DNA from: Promethearchaeota archaeon
GTDB taxonomy: Archaea > Asgardarchaeota > Lokiarchaeia > Sigynarchaeales > SOKP01
DNA: 5,875 nt
Reading direction: 5' to 3'
NCBI GenBank assembly: GCA_016839425.1
Contig: JAEOUI010000220.1
Location: 1 to 5,875, forward strand
The notes below the pieces were generated by a model that saw only the letters and a program-made list of their open reading frames with translations, did not search any database and was not told the origin of the DNA. Positions 5,160 to 5,875 of this stretch are shown in pieces (within the stretch, counting starts at the first letter, position 1; every line of letters starts with the position of its first letter). The translations under genes and the position numbers were made by a program.

Positions 5160-5875
5160 TTAACTAACGATTGAGTTGAGATTTAATAATAGAAAAACTA
5201 TAAAAATTAAAGTTAATATAATCCCATTTTTCCAGTTTAAAGTCTTTTTTTTTATTATTAAGTTAAAATACACTATTAATACAAATAAAATCAACCAATT
5301 CCAAAATAAAATCCACATATAATTAATATTCATCAGAATTAGGGCGCTTAACCCAAAAGTCATTGCCAGATTCCAAAAGACTTTTCCAATCATGCCTCCT
5401 AAACCGATCTCAATGCTGTGTTTCTTAATTGATTTGATAACTAATGTTAATTCTTCTACATTTGTCACGAAGGCAATTATGACGAATCCAAAAAAAGATT
5501 CGGGTATTTGAGTTTGTGTTATTATTTGCTCTGCTGAGAGGATAAGTAATTCTCCTCCAAGAAATATTATAATAAAACTTCCAACTATCAATAATATCGT
5601 TTTGAATCTTGATTTTATCGATGAATCTTGGTTTTCTTTAATTTCATTAAATTCACTTTTGTCTTTCCCATTCATTTCATTCGTTTCTTTAGAAATGTGT
5701 TTTAAGTTCATGTAGAAATATCCTAAATATAAAATAAGAACGACAATACCTACTATAAAAAGCGATGAAATTACAATGAATCCAACGAAAATGAGAATCA
5801 AACAAGCATATATAAGCGTAAAATAATATTGAGGGATAGATTTAAATTCCGTATTATAAAAAAAAGCAGGTATGG
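5160..5875 (-). CDS. Divergent sodium/calcium-exchanger-like (CaCA) antiporter, C-terminal half, 5' partial
   Basis: The reading frame has no stop up to the window edge. At least 24 more codons precede the TTG at 5801 (IPAFFYNTEF... to YACLIL), and that TTG would cut through a hydrophobic helix, so the gene starts beyond 5875. Counting from the TTG codon as 1, there is a long hydrophobic stretch up to 31 (probably TM4-5), a charged linker at 32-66 rich in Lys and Glu, then five helices at about 67-95, 100-123, 132-157, 161-183 and 189-210. This order and the linker match the second half of CaCA exchangers. The alpha-2 repeat is recognisable: GGELLILSAEQI (82-93), IPESFFGFVIIAFVTNVEEL (99-118) and IGLGGMIGKVFWNLAMTFGLSALI (132-155). 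The usual GTSLPE reads VTNVEE and GNxxGSN reads GGMIGKV, so ion specificity is uncertain. The gene is very AT-rich. The alpha-1 half must lie outside the window. Confidence 0.72.
   Translation of the reverse strand, partial: IPAFFYNTEFKSIPQYYFTLIYACLILIFVGFIVISSLFIVGIVVLILYLGYFYMNLKHISKETNEMNGKDKSEFNEIKENQDSSIKSRFKTILLIVGSFIIIFLGGELLILSAEQIITQTQIPESFFGFVIIAFVTNVEELTLVIKSIKKHSIEIGLGGMIGKVFWNLAMTFGLSALILMNINYMWILFWNWLILFVLIVYFNLIIKKKTLNWKNGIILTLIFIVFLLLNLNSIVS

Noticed and set aside
1..5875. CRISPR array, tRNA, rRNA, insertion sequence, integrase or toxin-antitoxin/defence genes
   Set aside because: No regularly spaced repeats, cloverleaf-like segments, transposase motifs or defence domains were found on either strand by reading.

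Overview
The window looks like a piece of an AT-rich archaeal chromosome. The main evidence is an archaeal-type ADH synthase (the first step of the alternative aromatic amino acid pathway). AT-rich TATA-like boxes at archaeal spacing and the absence of strong bacterial Shine-Dalgarno sites or -35/-10 promoters also fit. The lineage cannot be fixed from 5.9 kb. An Asgard or other anaerobic mesophilic archaeon would fit, but that is inference only.

Layout, left to right. Positions 51-194 (minus) hold a doubtful 47-codon ORF. Positions 220-1038 (minus) hold ADH synthase (aroA') with its catalytic Asp, Tyr and Lys in place. Positions 1039-1276 are non-coding and contain an imperfect direct repeat (period about 62 bp) upstream of aroA'. 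Positions 1277-1888 (minus) hold an unrecognised six-helix membrane protein. It is divergent from a four-helix membrane protein at 2031-2441 (plus), across a 142-bp promoter region. The latter converges on nadB (2471-4045, minus), a complete L-aspartate oxidase. Next come an SMP-30/gluconolactonase-type beta-propeller (4166-5044, minus) and the C-terminal half of a divergent Na+/Ca2+-exchanger-like transporter (5160 to past the right edge, minus).

The genes do not form an evident operon. Most gaps are about 115-240 bp (29 bp between the convergent pair), and several carry their own TATA-like boxes and T-rich terminator-like tracts. The metabolic thread is weak: aroA' uses aspartate semialdehyde and nadB uses aspartate, so both draw on the aspartate pool, but nothing shows co-regulation. 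I found no CRISPR array, tRNA, rRNA, insertion sequence or defence system, and no convincing evidence of a wholly new system. The most notable points are the altered cation-site motifs of the exchanger, the repeat upstream of aroA', the two TTG starts preceded by out-of-frame ATGs, and the pair of unrecognised divergent membrane proteins.
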